Shown here piece by piece: positions 8,546 to 17,137 of a DNA stretch of 64,000 nt. Position 1 is the first letter of the stretch. Every line of letters begins with the position of its first letter. The notes under the pieces are model-generated. The model searched no databases. It saw only the letters and a list, made by a program, of their open reading frames with translations, and was not told the DNA's origin. The position numbers and the translations under genes were made by a program. Source of the DNA: Ruficoccus amylovorans (GTDB lineage: Bacteria; Verrucomicrobiota; Verrucomicrobiia; Opitutales; Cerasicoccaceae); assembly GCF_014230085.1 (NCBI RefSeq), contig NZ_JACHVB010000025.1, forward strand, positions 62,001 through 126,000, in the 5' to 3' direction.

Positions 8546-9526
8546 ATGCCCGCACCGATTTTTGAAGCCCTCCGCCAAGCCGCCGATCCCGCCGGACACC
8601 TTTCCTATGCCGGGTTCACCCGGCTGGCACTTTACCACCCCGAACACGGCTACTACCACCGCCAACGCGAGCGCGTGGGCCGCAACGAGCAGAGCGACTT
8701 TTACACCGCCGCGAGCCTCGGCGGAGTCTTCGCCGACCTGCTGCTGGAGGCCATCGGCCAGCTCGCCCCCGCACCGCTGGAGAGTTTTTCTCTCGTCGAG
8801 TTGGGGGTCGAGGCAGGCCGGGGCACATTGGCCGGGCAGGCCGGGCGTTTCGCCTTCACCCACGAAATCGGCAGCGGCCAGAGCATGGATCTGCCTGAGC
8901 GCGCCATCGTCTTCGCCAACGAGTTGTTGGACGCCCAACCCTTTCACCGCTTTGGCTTCATCGAAGGCCAGTGGCGCGAGTACGGCGTCCTCGTCGGCCC
9001 CGACGGCCTGAGCGAAGTTCTCCTCCCCCGCCCCAGCGCCGAAGCTGAAGAATTTCTGGCCACGTTGCCCCCCTCCGGCGAGGGCTACCGGCTGGACATC
9101 TCGCTGGAGGCGGAAACGTTGCTGGCCCGGATCGCCCGGCAGGTCCGCAGCGGGTTGCTGGTGTTTTTCGACTACGGGCGCAGTTGGCCCGGCCTGCTGG
9201 AGGAGACCCCCGCCGGAAGCGCGCGCGCCTACCACCGCCACGAGGCAAGCACGGATCTGCTGGCCCGGCCCGGCGAACAGGACCTGACCTGCCATGTCTG
9301 CTGGGACCGGTTGGCCGACACGTTAACCGCCAACGCCTGGCCCGGCGCGAAGCTGGAGACCCAGGAAGCCTTCTTCGTCAAGCACGCCGCGCCCGCCATT
9401 GAGCGGATTATCACCGCGCCGGGGAACACCTTCGACCCGAAAAAGCAAACGCTCAAGGAACTGATCTACCCCGGGCACATGGGGCGGAAATTCCAGGTTA
9501 TGTCCGTCTGTAAACCGGACGCTTGA
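8546..9526 (+). CDS. SAM-dependent methyltransferase, MidA/NDUFAF7 family
   Basis: This 326-residue protein resembles the DUF185/MidA family, whose mitochondrial member NDUFAF7 methylates an arginine of complex I. Supporting segments are the early YHPEHGYY motif (about residues 31-38), DFYTAASLGGVFADLL (about 51-66), a family-like SLVELGVEAGRGTL SAM-binding loop, and VFANELLDAQPFHR. The bacterial substrate is not known. The gene is divergent from ctpA; the gap of 51 bases is a shared promoter region. It is probably monocistronic. Confidence 0.82.
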   Translation: MPAPIFEALRQAADPAGHLSYAGFTRLALYHPEHGYYHRQRERVGRNEQSDFYTAASLGGVFADLLLEAIGQLAPAPLESFSLVELGVEAGRGTLAGQAGRFAFTHEIGSGQSMDLPERAIVFANELLDAQPFHRFGFIEGQWREYGVLVGPDGLSEVLLPRPSAEAEEFLATLPPSGEGYRLDISLEAETLLARIARQVRSGLLVFFDYGRSWPGLLEETPAGSARAYHRHEASTDLLARPGEQDLTCHVCWDRLADTLTANAWPGAKLETQEAFFVKHAAPAIERIITAPGNTFDPKKQTLKELIYPGHMGRKFQVMSVCKPDA

Positions 9527-9730
9527 CCCCAGGGTGACCCGCAGAGACCGGCGTCCACCGGCCCCTCCCTCTGGCCAGACCGTCACCCGCCCTACATAAA
9601 TCCCTGTATTAGCAGGGGTTAGCAGCCCTGAGACACGGTAAATTTCCTTTCAAAACGGGCGTAAACGAGCGATCCCCGTTGCATTATAAGACAAAGTGTC
9701 GCTTAATAAAGCGGCCTTAGAAAGGAAAAC
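9527..9730 (+). promoter_or_regulatory. leader and probable promoter of the pilin-like cassette
   Basis: The 204-base gap has a small inverted repeat CCCTG-tattag-CAGGG near 9602. Downstream are TTGCAT and TATAAG-like sequences around 9679-9692 and a good ribosome-binding site, AGAAAGGAAAAC, directly before the ATG at 9731. The -35 and -10 assignment is tentative. Confidence 0.4.
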
Positions 9731-10378
9731 ATGCACCGAGGCCGTCACCCCAAATCCCCCTCTAAGCACCCGGGTTTCTCCCTGGTGGAGGTGATGATTG
9801 GCATGTCAATTCTGGTCATCGTGGCGGCGGCCACCACCTCAGCGGTTTTTGTCAGCCGCATGCTGGCCGAGAGCAGTATTTATCAGAACACCTCTTTCAC
9901 GGTCGCGCAGGGTTATGTCGAGCAGATCAAGAGTATCGAATACGTGCTGCTGACCAATGCGCTCGACAACTACGAAAGCCACAAGGGCACCGTCGGCGGC
10001 TGGGATGTCCTCAGCAGCGACGCCTACCAGACCAACAGCATCGCCGAAAAAGTCATGCTCGACACGCGCAGCATTGATTCCTCCGAATCCGGCGTGGCTT
10101 CCGAGACTGAGTTCGAGACCCGCGCCCCACTCTACATCGGGGCCTGGGTCGAGCGCAACGTCCTCATAGACATCCGTAACCCCGGCGAAAACAACCAACA
10201 CGAACTGCTGATGCCGATGCGCTTCAAGGTCGAGATGACCAACCTCTCCGACACGACGGAAAACGTCGATGCGCTCGAAATCACACTGCTGTACTCCTAC
10301 CAGACCAATATCCGCGGCGACAAACATTGGTATGACGGCGAACTGCGCTTCGTCCGCTGCAACGCCCCCACCTTCTGA
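9731..10378 (+). CDS. prepilin-type protein of the pilin-like cassette
   Basis: This 215-residue protein has a short basic leader ending in a type III (prepilin) signal: PGFSLVEVMIGM, with Gly before the cleavage site, Phe+1 and Glu+5. A hydrophobic helix to about residue 45 follows. The remainder is a soluble domain with beta-rich character and no motif I recognise. Prepilin peptidase would cleave it, and the mature protein would join a type IV pilus or type II secretion-like pseudopilus. It is the first gene of a cassette with the genes at 10390, 11224 and perhaps 13877. The layout recalls the Verru_Chthon cassette proteins described in Verrucomicrobia, but I could not test homology. Confidence 0.75.
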   Translation: MHRGRHPKSPSKHPGFSLVEVMIGMSILVIVAAATTSAVFVSRMLAESSIYQNTSFTVAQGYVEQIKSIEYVLLTNALDNYESHKGTVGGWDVLSSDAYQTNSIAEKVMLDTRSIDSSESGVASETEFETRAPLYIGAWVERNVLIDIRNPGENNQHELLMPMRFKVEMTNLSDTTENVDALEITLLYSYQTNIRGDKHWYDGELRFVRCNAPTF

Positions 10379-10389
10379 GCACCCACGCC

Positions 10390-11220
10390 ATGACACTCCT
10401 TGCCACAGTCCGCTCCCACCGTCGCACCCGCGCCTTTACGCTGACGGAGATGATGGTCACGGTCGGCGTGATCGGCCTGCTCATGGCCGGGCTGATGACC
10501 TTTTACCAGGACTCGCTCGTCACCATGTTCGAAAGCGAAAAGAAATCGCTCATCAACATGGACATGCGTTCGATCACCGAGGAAATGACCAAGGAGGCCC
10601 GCAACGCCAACCACTTCGTCATGTATGAGTCTTTTAATCAGGATTTCCGTAACGTCCCGGCCGATGCCCAGCAGAGTGACGAGTATTTCTACGACCCCAA
10701 TGGCTGGTCCACGGATTACCTGTCCGGAGACGCCTCGGATGCCGGCGTCCCGGCGGAGAACGTCGATTCGGACTTCGACCCGGCCAGCTATTTCCGCAAG
10801 CGCGACGGCGAGTCCGGTGACTTCCTGCTCCTGATTACCTACGGTGACGACCTCTCCCCCTACGACACCGGCACCGGCACCCGCTACCCCGACGATGTCG
10901 ATTACACCAAACCCGTGGTCAAGCTCGTGGGCTATTTCCGCTCCGTCGAAAACGCCTCCGCCCAGACCGGCCCGGTCCGCAAGTTCACTGTCTATCCCAC
11001 CGGCAGCAATCGCTTCAAGCCCATTGAGGAGCTTATCCCCCGCCCCGAACTGGCCTCCACCTTTCCCGTCGTCATCGAGCTTTCCAAGGGTCTGGCTAAC
11101 CAGCGACTCTTTTACAACTTCCGGGACACCAGCATCATGGTCAACGGACAGATCATCCACGGCTCCAATGCCAAGCGCGTGACCGACACCTACAACTTCA
11201 CCATATCACCCAGGGGGTAA
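10390..11220 (+). CDS. second prepilin-type protein of the cassette
   Basis: This 276-residue protein has a prepilin leader RRTRAFTLTEMMVTVGVIG. Ala precedes the cleavage site instead of the usual Gly, with Phe+1 and Glu+5, and a transmembrane helix reaches about residue 40. The ectodomain has acidic stretches and no catalytic signature. It starts 12 bases after the first cassette gene and ends 3 bases before the third, so the three are almost certainly one operon. Ala at -1 is tolerated by many prepilin peptidases. Confidence 0.75.
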   Translation: MTLLATVRSHRRTRAFTLTEMMVTVGVIGLLMAGLMTFYQDSLVTMFESEKKSLINMDMRSITEEMTKEARNANHFVMYESFNQDFRNVPADAQQSDEYFYDPNGWSTDYLSGDASDAGVPAENVDSDFDPASYFRKRDGESGDFLLLITYGDDLSPYDTGTGTRYPDDVDYTKPVVKLVGYFRSVENASAQTGPVRKFTVYPTGSNRFKPIEELIPRPELASTFPVVIELSKGLANQRLFYNFRDTSIMVNGQIIHGSNAKRVTDTYNFTISPRG

Positions 11221-11223
11221 CCC

Positions 11224-13824
11224 ATGAAGACACGACCCGCATCCTCCCAGCAGCCCCGCACTTCCCTTTCCCATCGGCTGCGCACACGCAAGGGCTCCAT
11301 GATTATGATCGCCCTGCTCCTGACCGCCGGCGTATCCATGATCCTCGGCTCTGTGCTCGACTTCGGCATGACCGAAAAGAAAAACAACAGCCGCCACATC
11401 CTCCACCAGGAGGCCAAGAACGCCGCTGAATCCTTCGTCGAGTATGGCTTCGCCGACCTCATGGATCGCTTCCGCACCAAGAGTGCTGTCGGCCTGGTCA
11501 GAAATTCGCTCGCCTCGGACCCGGTGACGATCCCCGCCTCGGCCACCAGCTTCTACAACGGCTCCAATATCGACCTGTCCAAGTGCGAACTGGTCGTGGG
11601 CGAAATCCCCGACGCCGCCACTGAAGTTTATATCGACCCCACCGACCCGAGCAACGAATACGACCCCCTCAAAGGCAAGCGCGCCTACGTCCGCCGCATC
11701 GAAGTCCTCGGTAAGGCCGTCGCCACCACCAGCCGCAACAACGGCATGAGCATGGAGGCCTACGCCCGCGAAGTGCTCGAAGTACGCGACTCCCCGCTGT
11801 TCGCCCACGCGATTTTCTACAACATGGACCTGGAGCTTCACCCCGGCCCCCAGATGAATATTTACGGCCCCGTCCACACCAACAAGGACTTCTGGGTCGA
11901 GTCCACCAACGGGCTCAAGTTCTACGAGACCGTCAGTTGCGCCGGACGCATCCTGCACGGCTACAAGCTCTCCAGCATGTACCCCAGCGGTGCCCTCAAA
12001 AGCCAGAACGACCACACCCAGCAGGCTTCCGTCCAGATCGTCAACTCGCAGGGCGCCTTCAAGGACATGTACATCGGCGGCAGCAAGAGCACCGACGCCG
12101 CCTGGCTCGACCACCGCGACAAAGACTGGCGCTCCGCCGCTTCCCAGCGCTGGGACGGCTATGTCCAGGACACCGCCCACGGCGTCCCCGTGCTCAACCC
12201 CGTCGGGATCGCCGACTACGTCCCGCTCGACCAGTCTGTACTGGAGGGAGCCATCCTCAACCCCGGTGACCCTGACAGCCGCATCAATGTGATCGAAAAC
12301 CACGCCTACGCCCTGATCGAGCCGGTCCTCTCCGAACGTCACCCCAACTACAAGGGAGACGCCGTACGTCAGGAAAAGTATGCCTACAAGGCCGGACTCA
12401 TCCTGAGGCTTGAGCGCACCGGCGATGTTCTCAACCCCTACTACCCGACGGGCACTTACACCAACAGCAGCGCGAACGAGAGCTTCCCGGTCCGCCGTAA
12501 CCTTTACCACGTCAAAGCCTACAAGTACGAGCGCAACAGCGATGGCGACCCCATCATCGGCACGGACGGCTACCCCATCATGTATGAGGTCCGCCTGCCA
12601 AAGGGCCTCGTCGGTGCCGCCGACCGCGCCACCATGCGCGAGATCGACAAGGACGGCGAACTGGACCTCTACTACACCCAGGACGAAAAAGACGACGACG
12701 CCCTCGTCGGCACAACCACCATAAGCTACACATGGGTGAACGGCCGCCGGGTCGCGGTGGAATCCGATCCCCACGAAAAGACCAACAACTACAACCCGCT
12801 CTCCAGCGACGTGCTGGGCGGTATGTACGACCACCGCGAAGACAAACCGCTCGACATGCTCAGCATCAACGTGGAGCGCCTCTGCGAACTGGTTGACAAC
12901 ACCAACTCCAGGTACAACCCCGACGAATGGAAGGACCACTACGGCCCCGGGGCCGTGCCGACCGCCATCTATAACCCCTCCGCGGACTGGAACGGCATCA
13001 TTTACGTGCAGTTCCCGGTTGACACCCAGGTGAACGGCGGCAGCTCCGCACGCGACGTGAACTTCGCCGCCAGCGGCGCCCGCGCCCGCTACGACAATAT
13101 CGTCTCCGGCACGGACAAGTTTGTCGCCCTTCAGGTCATCAGCGCCTCGAAGTTCCCGAGCCCGACCTACGCGGAGGAAAAAGGCCTGACCATCGCCACC
13201 AACGGCCCGCTCTACACTATCGGCAATATCAACGCCAATGGACGCGCCCATACCAACGACGCCAACCTGCCCGACGACAGCAGCGAGCCTCCCGGCTCCT
13301 TCGCCTCGGACACGCTCACCGTGCTCTCCAACCGCTGGTACCCCGACAGCGCGAACAACCGCAAGTACAGCAACCGCAACAGCACCAGCAACCGCACAGC
13401 CAGCTACACTGAATTCTCCGCTGCCATCCTGACCGGCCTCAAGCCCACCATCCCGCAGAACTCGCCTAACATCCCCCCGCGCGGAGCCATCAGCGGCGGG
13501 GCACATAACTTCCCGCGTTTCCTGGAAAACTGGAATGGCGAGCTTACCATCCGCGGCTCCCTTGTCGCTCTCTTCGAAAGCGAAGTCCACACCCTCGCCA
13601 TGCCCAACGACAGTGGTAACTACTACGACCCGCCCGACCGCGACTGGGGTTTTAATGAAAACTTCCGCAACGGCAACTACCCGCCCGGCACGCCAAACAC
13701 CCGGACTTACCGGCGCGTCTCTCTCCAGGACATCCCCGAAAACTCCAAGGGTAAAAGCTCCGACCCGGACTACCAGGAGGGTTACGTTCAGGCCAAGGCC
13801 CGCATCCAGGGAAGCTCAAGCTAG
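11224..13824 (+). CDS. large exported cassette protein with one N-terminal membrane helix
   Basis: This 866-residue protein has a basic N-terminus, then a single hydrophobic helix (MIMIALLLTAGVSMILGSVL, about residues 25-45) without a canonical Phe+1/Glu+5 prepilin site. A helical segment with the PilX/pseudopilin-like phrase EAKNAAESFVEYGFADL (about 62-78) follows. The long remainder is rich in Asn, Asp, Tyr and Gly, consistent with an extracellular beta-rich domain. A repeated-looking theme is GPVHTNKDFW (about 218) and GNINANGRAHTND (about 670). The translational spacing (3 bases after the previous gene) indicates co-assembly with the two prepilins. A minor-pilin tip protein is the best guess; an adhesin role is inference only. 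Confidence 0.65.
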   Translation: MKTRPASSQQPRTSLSHRLRTRKGSMIMIALLLTAGVSMILGSVLDFGMTEKKNNSRHILHQEAKNAAESFVEYGFADLMDRFRTKSAVGLVRNSLASDPVTIPASATSFYNGSNIDLSKCELVVGEIPDAATEVYIDPTDPSNEYDPLKGKRAYVRRIEVLGKAVATTSRNNGMSMEAYAREVLEVRDSPLFAHAIFYNMDLELHPGPQMNIYGPVHTNKDFWVESTNGLKFYETVSCAGRILHGYKLSSMYPSGALKSQNDHTQQASVQIVNSQGAFKDMYIGGSKSTDAAWLDHRDKDWRSAASQRWDGYVQDTAHGVPVLNPVGIADYVPLDQSVLEGAILNPGDPDSRINVIENHAYALIEPVLSERHPNYKGDAVRQEKYAYKAGLILRLERTGDVLNPYYPTGTYTNSSANESFPVRRNLYHVKAYKYERNSDGDPIIGTDGYPIMYEVRLPKGLVGAADRATMREIDKDGELDLYYTQDEKDDDALVGTTTISYTWVNGRRVAVESDPHEKTNNYNPLSSDVLGGMYDHREDKPLDMLSINVERLCELVDNTNSRYNPDEWKDHYGPGAVPTAIYNPSADWNGIIYVQFPVDTQVNGGSSARDVNFAASGARARYDNIVSGTDKFVALQVISASKFPSPTYAEEKGLTIATNGPLYTIGNINANGRAHTNDANLPDDSSEPPGSFASDTLTVLSNRWYPDSANNRKYSNRNSTSNRTASYTEFSAAILTGLKPTIPQNSPNIPPRGAISGGAHNFPRFLENWNGELTIRGSLVALFESEVHTLAMPNDSGNYYDPPDRDWGFNENFRNGNYPPGTPNTRTYRRVSLQDIPENSKGKSSDPDYQEGYVQAKARIQGSSS

Positions 13825-13876
13825 GGCCTCTTCAGGCCCTGACTTCTAACAGAAAGAAGTGCTCCGCCCCACATCC

Positions 13877-14635
13877 ATGTTTAAACGCCTGCGTCTGACA
13901 CTCCTCGCCCTGAGCGTGACAGCCCTGTCCGTCCACGCCCAAAAGCAACCCCCCGGAGCCCCGCCCGAAGAACCGCCCTACGAAGGGCCGGTCATCACAC
14001 GCCCGAATGCCGCGCCCTTGCCGGTCAACTTCAGGCTCGCCCCCTACAGGTTCGACGGCTACGAGCGCACGCGCTCGGAGTTGAGTTGCTCCCTGTTCTC
14101 CGCGCACACGCTTGCCCCACAGAACTGGGCGCAGACTTCCCTGCCCGGCGCTTCGCTCGTCTTTCAAGGCACTTACTACCCGGACGTAAAATGGGCTTTC
14201 AACATCTGGTCCCCCGAGAGCTTCTTGCCCAACCTGAGCAAGACCACCATGACCGCCTACGCCGAGGGGATAAAAAAAACCTATCCCGAACTGGTCGAAG
14301 TCCTCAACTACGACTCCGACTACCGCTCGGTCGGCATCGGTGCGGTCTTCAACCGCGACCCGCGCACGCTCATTTACCAGATCACCAGCCCTGAAAACGG
14401 CAAGCTCACCCTGCGCTACGACACCTTCGTTCTCTTCAAGGACCACCTGCTGGAGTTTTCCCTCTGGGGCCCACCGGATGAGGTCAAGCAAATGCTGGGC
14501 TGGTTCTCCGTCTTTCCTGACAATCTCTCGCTCACCACTGCCGACGAAGACTACGCCGAGGAAATTAGTCGTGCTTACACCGATCCTCCCCCCGAGGACG
14601 CCCCGAAGGAAGACAAGGCCAGCACCCGTAAATGA
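13877..14635 (+). CDS. secreted protein of unknown function at the end of the pilin-like cassette
   Basis: This 252-residue protein has a Sec signal peptide, MFKRLRLTLLALSVTALSVHAQ. A proline-rich linker and one compact domain (about residues 45-225) follow, and it ends in an acidic/lysine-rich tail. No motif is recognised. ATG 13877 gives a clean signal peptide; a GTG at 13859 would add six residues and sits directly on the purine-rich AGAAAGAAG, so the exact start is uncertain. The gene follows the 866-residue cassette protein by 52 bases on the same strand and is closed by the strong hairpin at 14717-14753. Confidence 0.65.
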   Translation: MFKRLRLTLLALSVTALSVHAQKQPPGAPPEEPPYEGPVITRPNAAPLPVNFRLAPYRFDGYERTRSELSCSLFSAHTLAPQNWAQTSLPGASLVFQGTYYPDVKWAFNIWSPESFLPNLSKTTMTAYAEGIKKTYPELVEVLNYDSDYRSVGIGAVFNRDPRTLIYQITSPENGKLTLRYDTFVLFKDHLLEFSLWGPPDEVKQMLGWFSVFPDNLSLTTADEDYAEEISRAYTDPPPEDAPKEDKASTRK

Positions 14636-14700
14636 CACCGGGAAACCGGAACCGCCTGCTCCTCGCCCCCGCGTAATACCGCTTTAATAAAGCAATAAAA

Positions 14701-14757
14701 AGTTTTTGGGGAGAGCGCGAGAGGGTGTTTTTTTCAAAAAAACACCCTCTCGCATAA
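14701..14757 (-). terminator. bidirectional terminator; hairpin repeat copy 2
   Basis: GCGAGAGGGTG plus seven T (14717-14734) pairs perfectly with seven A plus CACCCTCTCGC (14736-14753), giving an 18-bp stem around one base. Reverse-complemented, the whole block matches 3037-3091, including the CTCTCCCCAAAAACT flank. It lies between the convergent cassette gene and yicC, so it can end transcription from both sides. Confidence 0.82.
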
Positions 14758-14782
14758 ACATCAAAGTGCCAGAGAACCGACT

Positions 14783-15655
14783 TTACTCGATGTTCTGAGC
14801 CTGCTCGCGAATACGCTCCAGCTCGTTCTTGCAGTCGATCACGAGACGGGTCAGTTCAAGCTGGTTGGCCTTGCTGCCGGAGGTGTTGACCTCGCGGTGG
14901 ATTTCCTGGCAGAGAAAGTCCATCTTCCGCCCGATGGCGCCGTCTTCATCCAGTGTGGACTTAAACTGCTCCAGGTGACTGGAGAGGCGGGTCAACTCCT
15001 CGGCGATGTCCGCCCGGTCGGCAAAAAGCGCGATCTCCTTGAGCACGCGCTCGTCGTCGAGTTCGAGTTCAAGCCCGGCCTTCTGCAAGCGGGCGAAAAG
15101 CTGCTCGCGATAGGTGGGGACGGCATCGGCCACCGTTTCGCGCATCTTGACCACCTGCCCTTCGAGGAACGCCAGACGCTCCAGCAGGTCCTTTTTCAAC
15201 GCCTCGCCCTCACTCGCGCGCATGGCGGCAAAACCTTCGAGCGCCTGCTTGAGCGCCCCCATCACGAGCGGCTGGGCCACCTCGGCCTCTGGCAGCGTGG
15301 AGCCGGTGTCGAGACTGTTGATCACGCGCAGGAGCAGGTCACCGTCCGGGGCGATGGTCATGCCGTGCTCGTGGGCAAAGGACTCCAGCCGCCGCACAGT
15401 GGCGAGGACTTTTTCGTCGTCCCAATCCAGCCCGGCTCCGTGCCCGACCTTGCGCACCTGCACATAGACCGAGACCTTGCCCCGCAGCGCAACGCCGCGC
15501 ACGGCTTCGTTCACATCCCGTTCCAGCGACTGCCATTCGCGCGGCAGCGAGACGCCGACTTCGAGCGACTTGCGGTTGACGGAGGACACCTCCACGGTGA
15601 TCTCCACGTGCTCACTGCGCGCTTCTCCGCGCCCGAATCCGGTCATCGACTGCAT
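14783..15655 (-). CDS. yicC: YicC family endoribonuclease-like protein
   Basis: This 290-residue protein starts MQSMTGFGRGE, the signature N-terminus of YicC proteins. It has the C-terminal DUF1732 segment (LTRLSSHLEQFKSTLDEDGAIGRKMDFLCQEIHREVNT, described here only by its ends). E. coli YicC has been linked to RNA turnover; a ribonuclease role here is by family. ATG 15655 is chosen because the family N-terminus begins exactly there, although the frame stays open upstream to 15718. It lies downstream of trpB with a 142-base gap that shows no clear structure. Confidence 0.88.
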   Translation of the reverse strand: MQSMTGFGRGEARSEHVEITVEVSSVNRKSLEVGVSLPREWQSLERDVNEAVRGVALRGKVSVYVQVRKVGHGAGLDWDDEKVLATVRRLESFAHEHGMTIAPDGDLLLRVINSLDTGSTLPEAEVAQPLVMGALKQALEGFAAMRASEGEALKKDLLERLAFLEGQVVKMRETVADAVPTYREQLFARLQKAGLELELDDERVLKEIALFADRADIAEELTRLSSHLEQFKSTLDEDGAIGRKMDFLCQEIHREVNTSGSKANQLELTRLVIDCKNELERIREQAQNIE

Positions 15656-15797
15656 GAGCGAGAGCGTAGTGGATGTAAGGGCTCGGGTGGAAGTTAAAAA
15701 CAGGATGCATGCGCACACATCTTGAGCGAGCTGCGCCTACCTCCACGAAGCCACCGGGCCAACCAGCCACCGACTCGCGAGCCGAAGGAGCAGAGGG

Positions 15798-17024
15798 CTA
15801 TGCCTTCTCTTCCATCAGGCGCATGACTTCCTGCACATCCTTGTCGCCGCGTCCGGAGAGGTTCACGACGAGAATCTGGTCCGGCGACATTTGCGGAGCG
15901 CGCTTGAGAGCGTAGGCGACGGCGTGGGTGCTCTCCAGCGCGGGGATGATCCCCTCCGTGCGGCTGAGCGTTTCAAAGGCCTTCATGACTTCTTCATCCG
16001 TGGCATAGCCGTAGTGGATGCGTCCGCGATCCCGGTAGAAGGCGTGCTCGGGACCGATGGCCGCATAGTCCAACCCGGCGGAAACCGAATGGGTCAGGTT
16101 GATCTGGCCGTCGTCGTTTTGCAGGATATAGGTCTTGCTGCCTTGCAGAATGCCGACGCGCCCGCCCTCGAAACGAGCCGCGTGCTGGCCGGGCTTGATC
16201 CCGTGGCCACCGGCTTCCACGCCGACCAGGCGCACGTCGAGGTCTTCCAGGAACTCGTAAAATAGCCCGATGCAATTGCTCCCGCCACCGACGCAGGCGC
16301 AAAGCTCATCCGGCAGGCGGCCTTCGGCCTCCAGTATCTGGCGACGCACTTCCTCGCCAATCACCTTGTGAAAGTCGCGCACCATCATCGGAAAGGGGTG
16401 CGAACCGAGAGCCGAGCCCAGAATGTAGTGGGTGTCACCGACGCTGGCCACCCAGTCACGCATGGCCTCGTTGACGGCGTCCTTGAGCGTCTTCTGGCCG
16501 GACTCGACCGAGCGGACTTCGGCCCCCATCAGGCGCATGCGAAAGACATTGAGAGCCTGACGGCGCATGTCCTCCGCGCCCATGTAAATCACGCACTCCA
16601 GCCCAAAGCGTGCACAGACCGCCGCCGTGGCCACGCCGTGCTGCCCGGCCCCGGTCTCGGCGATGATGCGCTTCTTGCCCATGCGGCGGGCAAGCAGCGC
16701 CTGGCCGATACAGTTGTTGACCTTGTGTGCCCCCGTGTGCAGCCCGTCCTCGCGCTTGAGGTAGATCTTTGCCCCGCCGCAGCTCTCGGTCAGGCGCTCG
16801 GCGAAGTAGAGTTCGGTCGGGCGGCCGGCATACTGTCGCAGGAAATAGTCCAGATCGGCCTGAAAGGCGGGGTCGTTTTTCGCCTGCCTGTAAGCCTCAG
16901 TCAGCTCGAAGAGCGCGGTCATGAGCGTCTCGGGCACGTACATGCCGCCGTAGTCGCCAAAGTGGCCGCCGGTATCCGGCAACGAGGTACGATCAAGGGT
17001 TTCGGGTGCTGAATTCTGGGCCAT
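15798..17024 (-). CDS. trpB: tryptophan synthase beta chain
   Basis: This 408-residue protein catalyses the PLP-dependent condensation of indole with serine. The family N-terminus [15 protein letters not shown] (residues 20-34) is present, K101 in GAHKVNN is the PLP lysine, and [12 protein letters not shown] and the phosphate-binding GGGSNCIG loop are intact. The length is standard for TrpB1. It is not next to trpA, trpF or other trp genes, so the alpha subunit must be encoded elsewhere. No Trp-rich leader peptide or attenuator is evident upstream. Confidence 0.93.
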   Translation of the reverse strand: MAQNSAPETLDRTSLPDTGGHFGDYGGMYVPETLMTALFELTEAYRQAKNDPAFQADLDYFLRQYAGRPTELYFAERLTESCGGAKIYLKREDGLHTGAHKVNNCIGQALLARRMGKKRIIAETGAGQHGVATAAVCARFGLECVIYMGAEDMRRQALNVFRMRLMGAEVRSVESGQKTLKDAVNEAMRDWVASVGDTHYILGSALGSHPFPMMVRDFHKVIGEEVRRQILEAEGRLPDELCACVGGGSNCIGLFYEFLEDLDVRLVGVEAGGHGIKPGQHAARFEGGRVGILQGSKTYILQNDDGQINLTHSVSAGLDYAAIGPEHAFYRDRGRIHYGYATDEEVMKAFETLSRTEGIIPALESTHAVAYALKRAPQMSPDQILVVNLSGRGDKDVQEVMRLMEEKA

Positions 17025-17072
17025 GACAGGAAAATGTTTCAGGTAAAAAGGGTCACGTTACGTACTCGCCAG

Positions 17073-17136
17073 CGGTTTGGCAAGCGGGTTACTCCCACGC
17101 GCAAGCAGGCAACCCGTCCGCCCAACCCTCAAACCG
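17073..17136. repeat. nested inverted repeat between the phosphatase gene and trpB
   Basis: The outer arms CGGTTTG (17073-17079) and CAAACCG (17130-17136) enclose inner arms CGGGTT (17085-17090) and AACCCG (17111-17116). It starts directly at the phosphatase stop codon and precedes trpB. There is no U-tract, so it may be an mRNA-stabilising or processing structure and not a classical terminator. Confidence 0.5.
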
Positions 17137-17137
17137 T

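Noticed and set aside
17025-17137. Trp attenuator upstream of trpB
   Set aside because: The nested inverted repeat there lacks a U-tract and no short Trp-codon leader frame is present.
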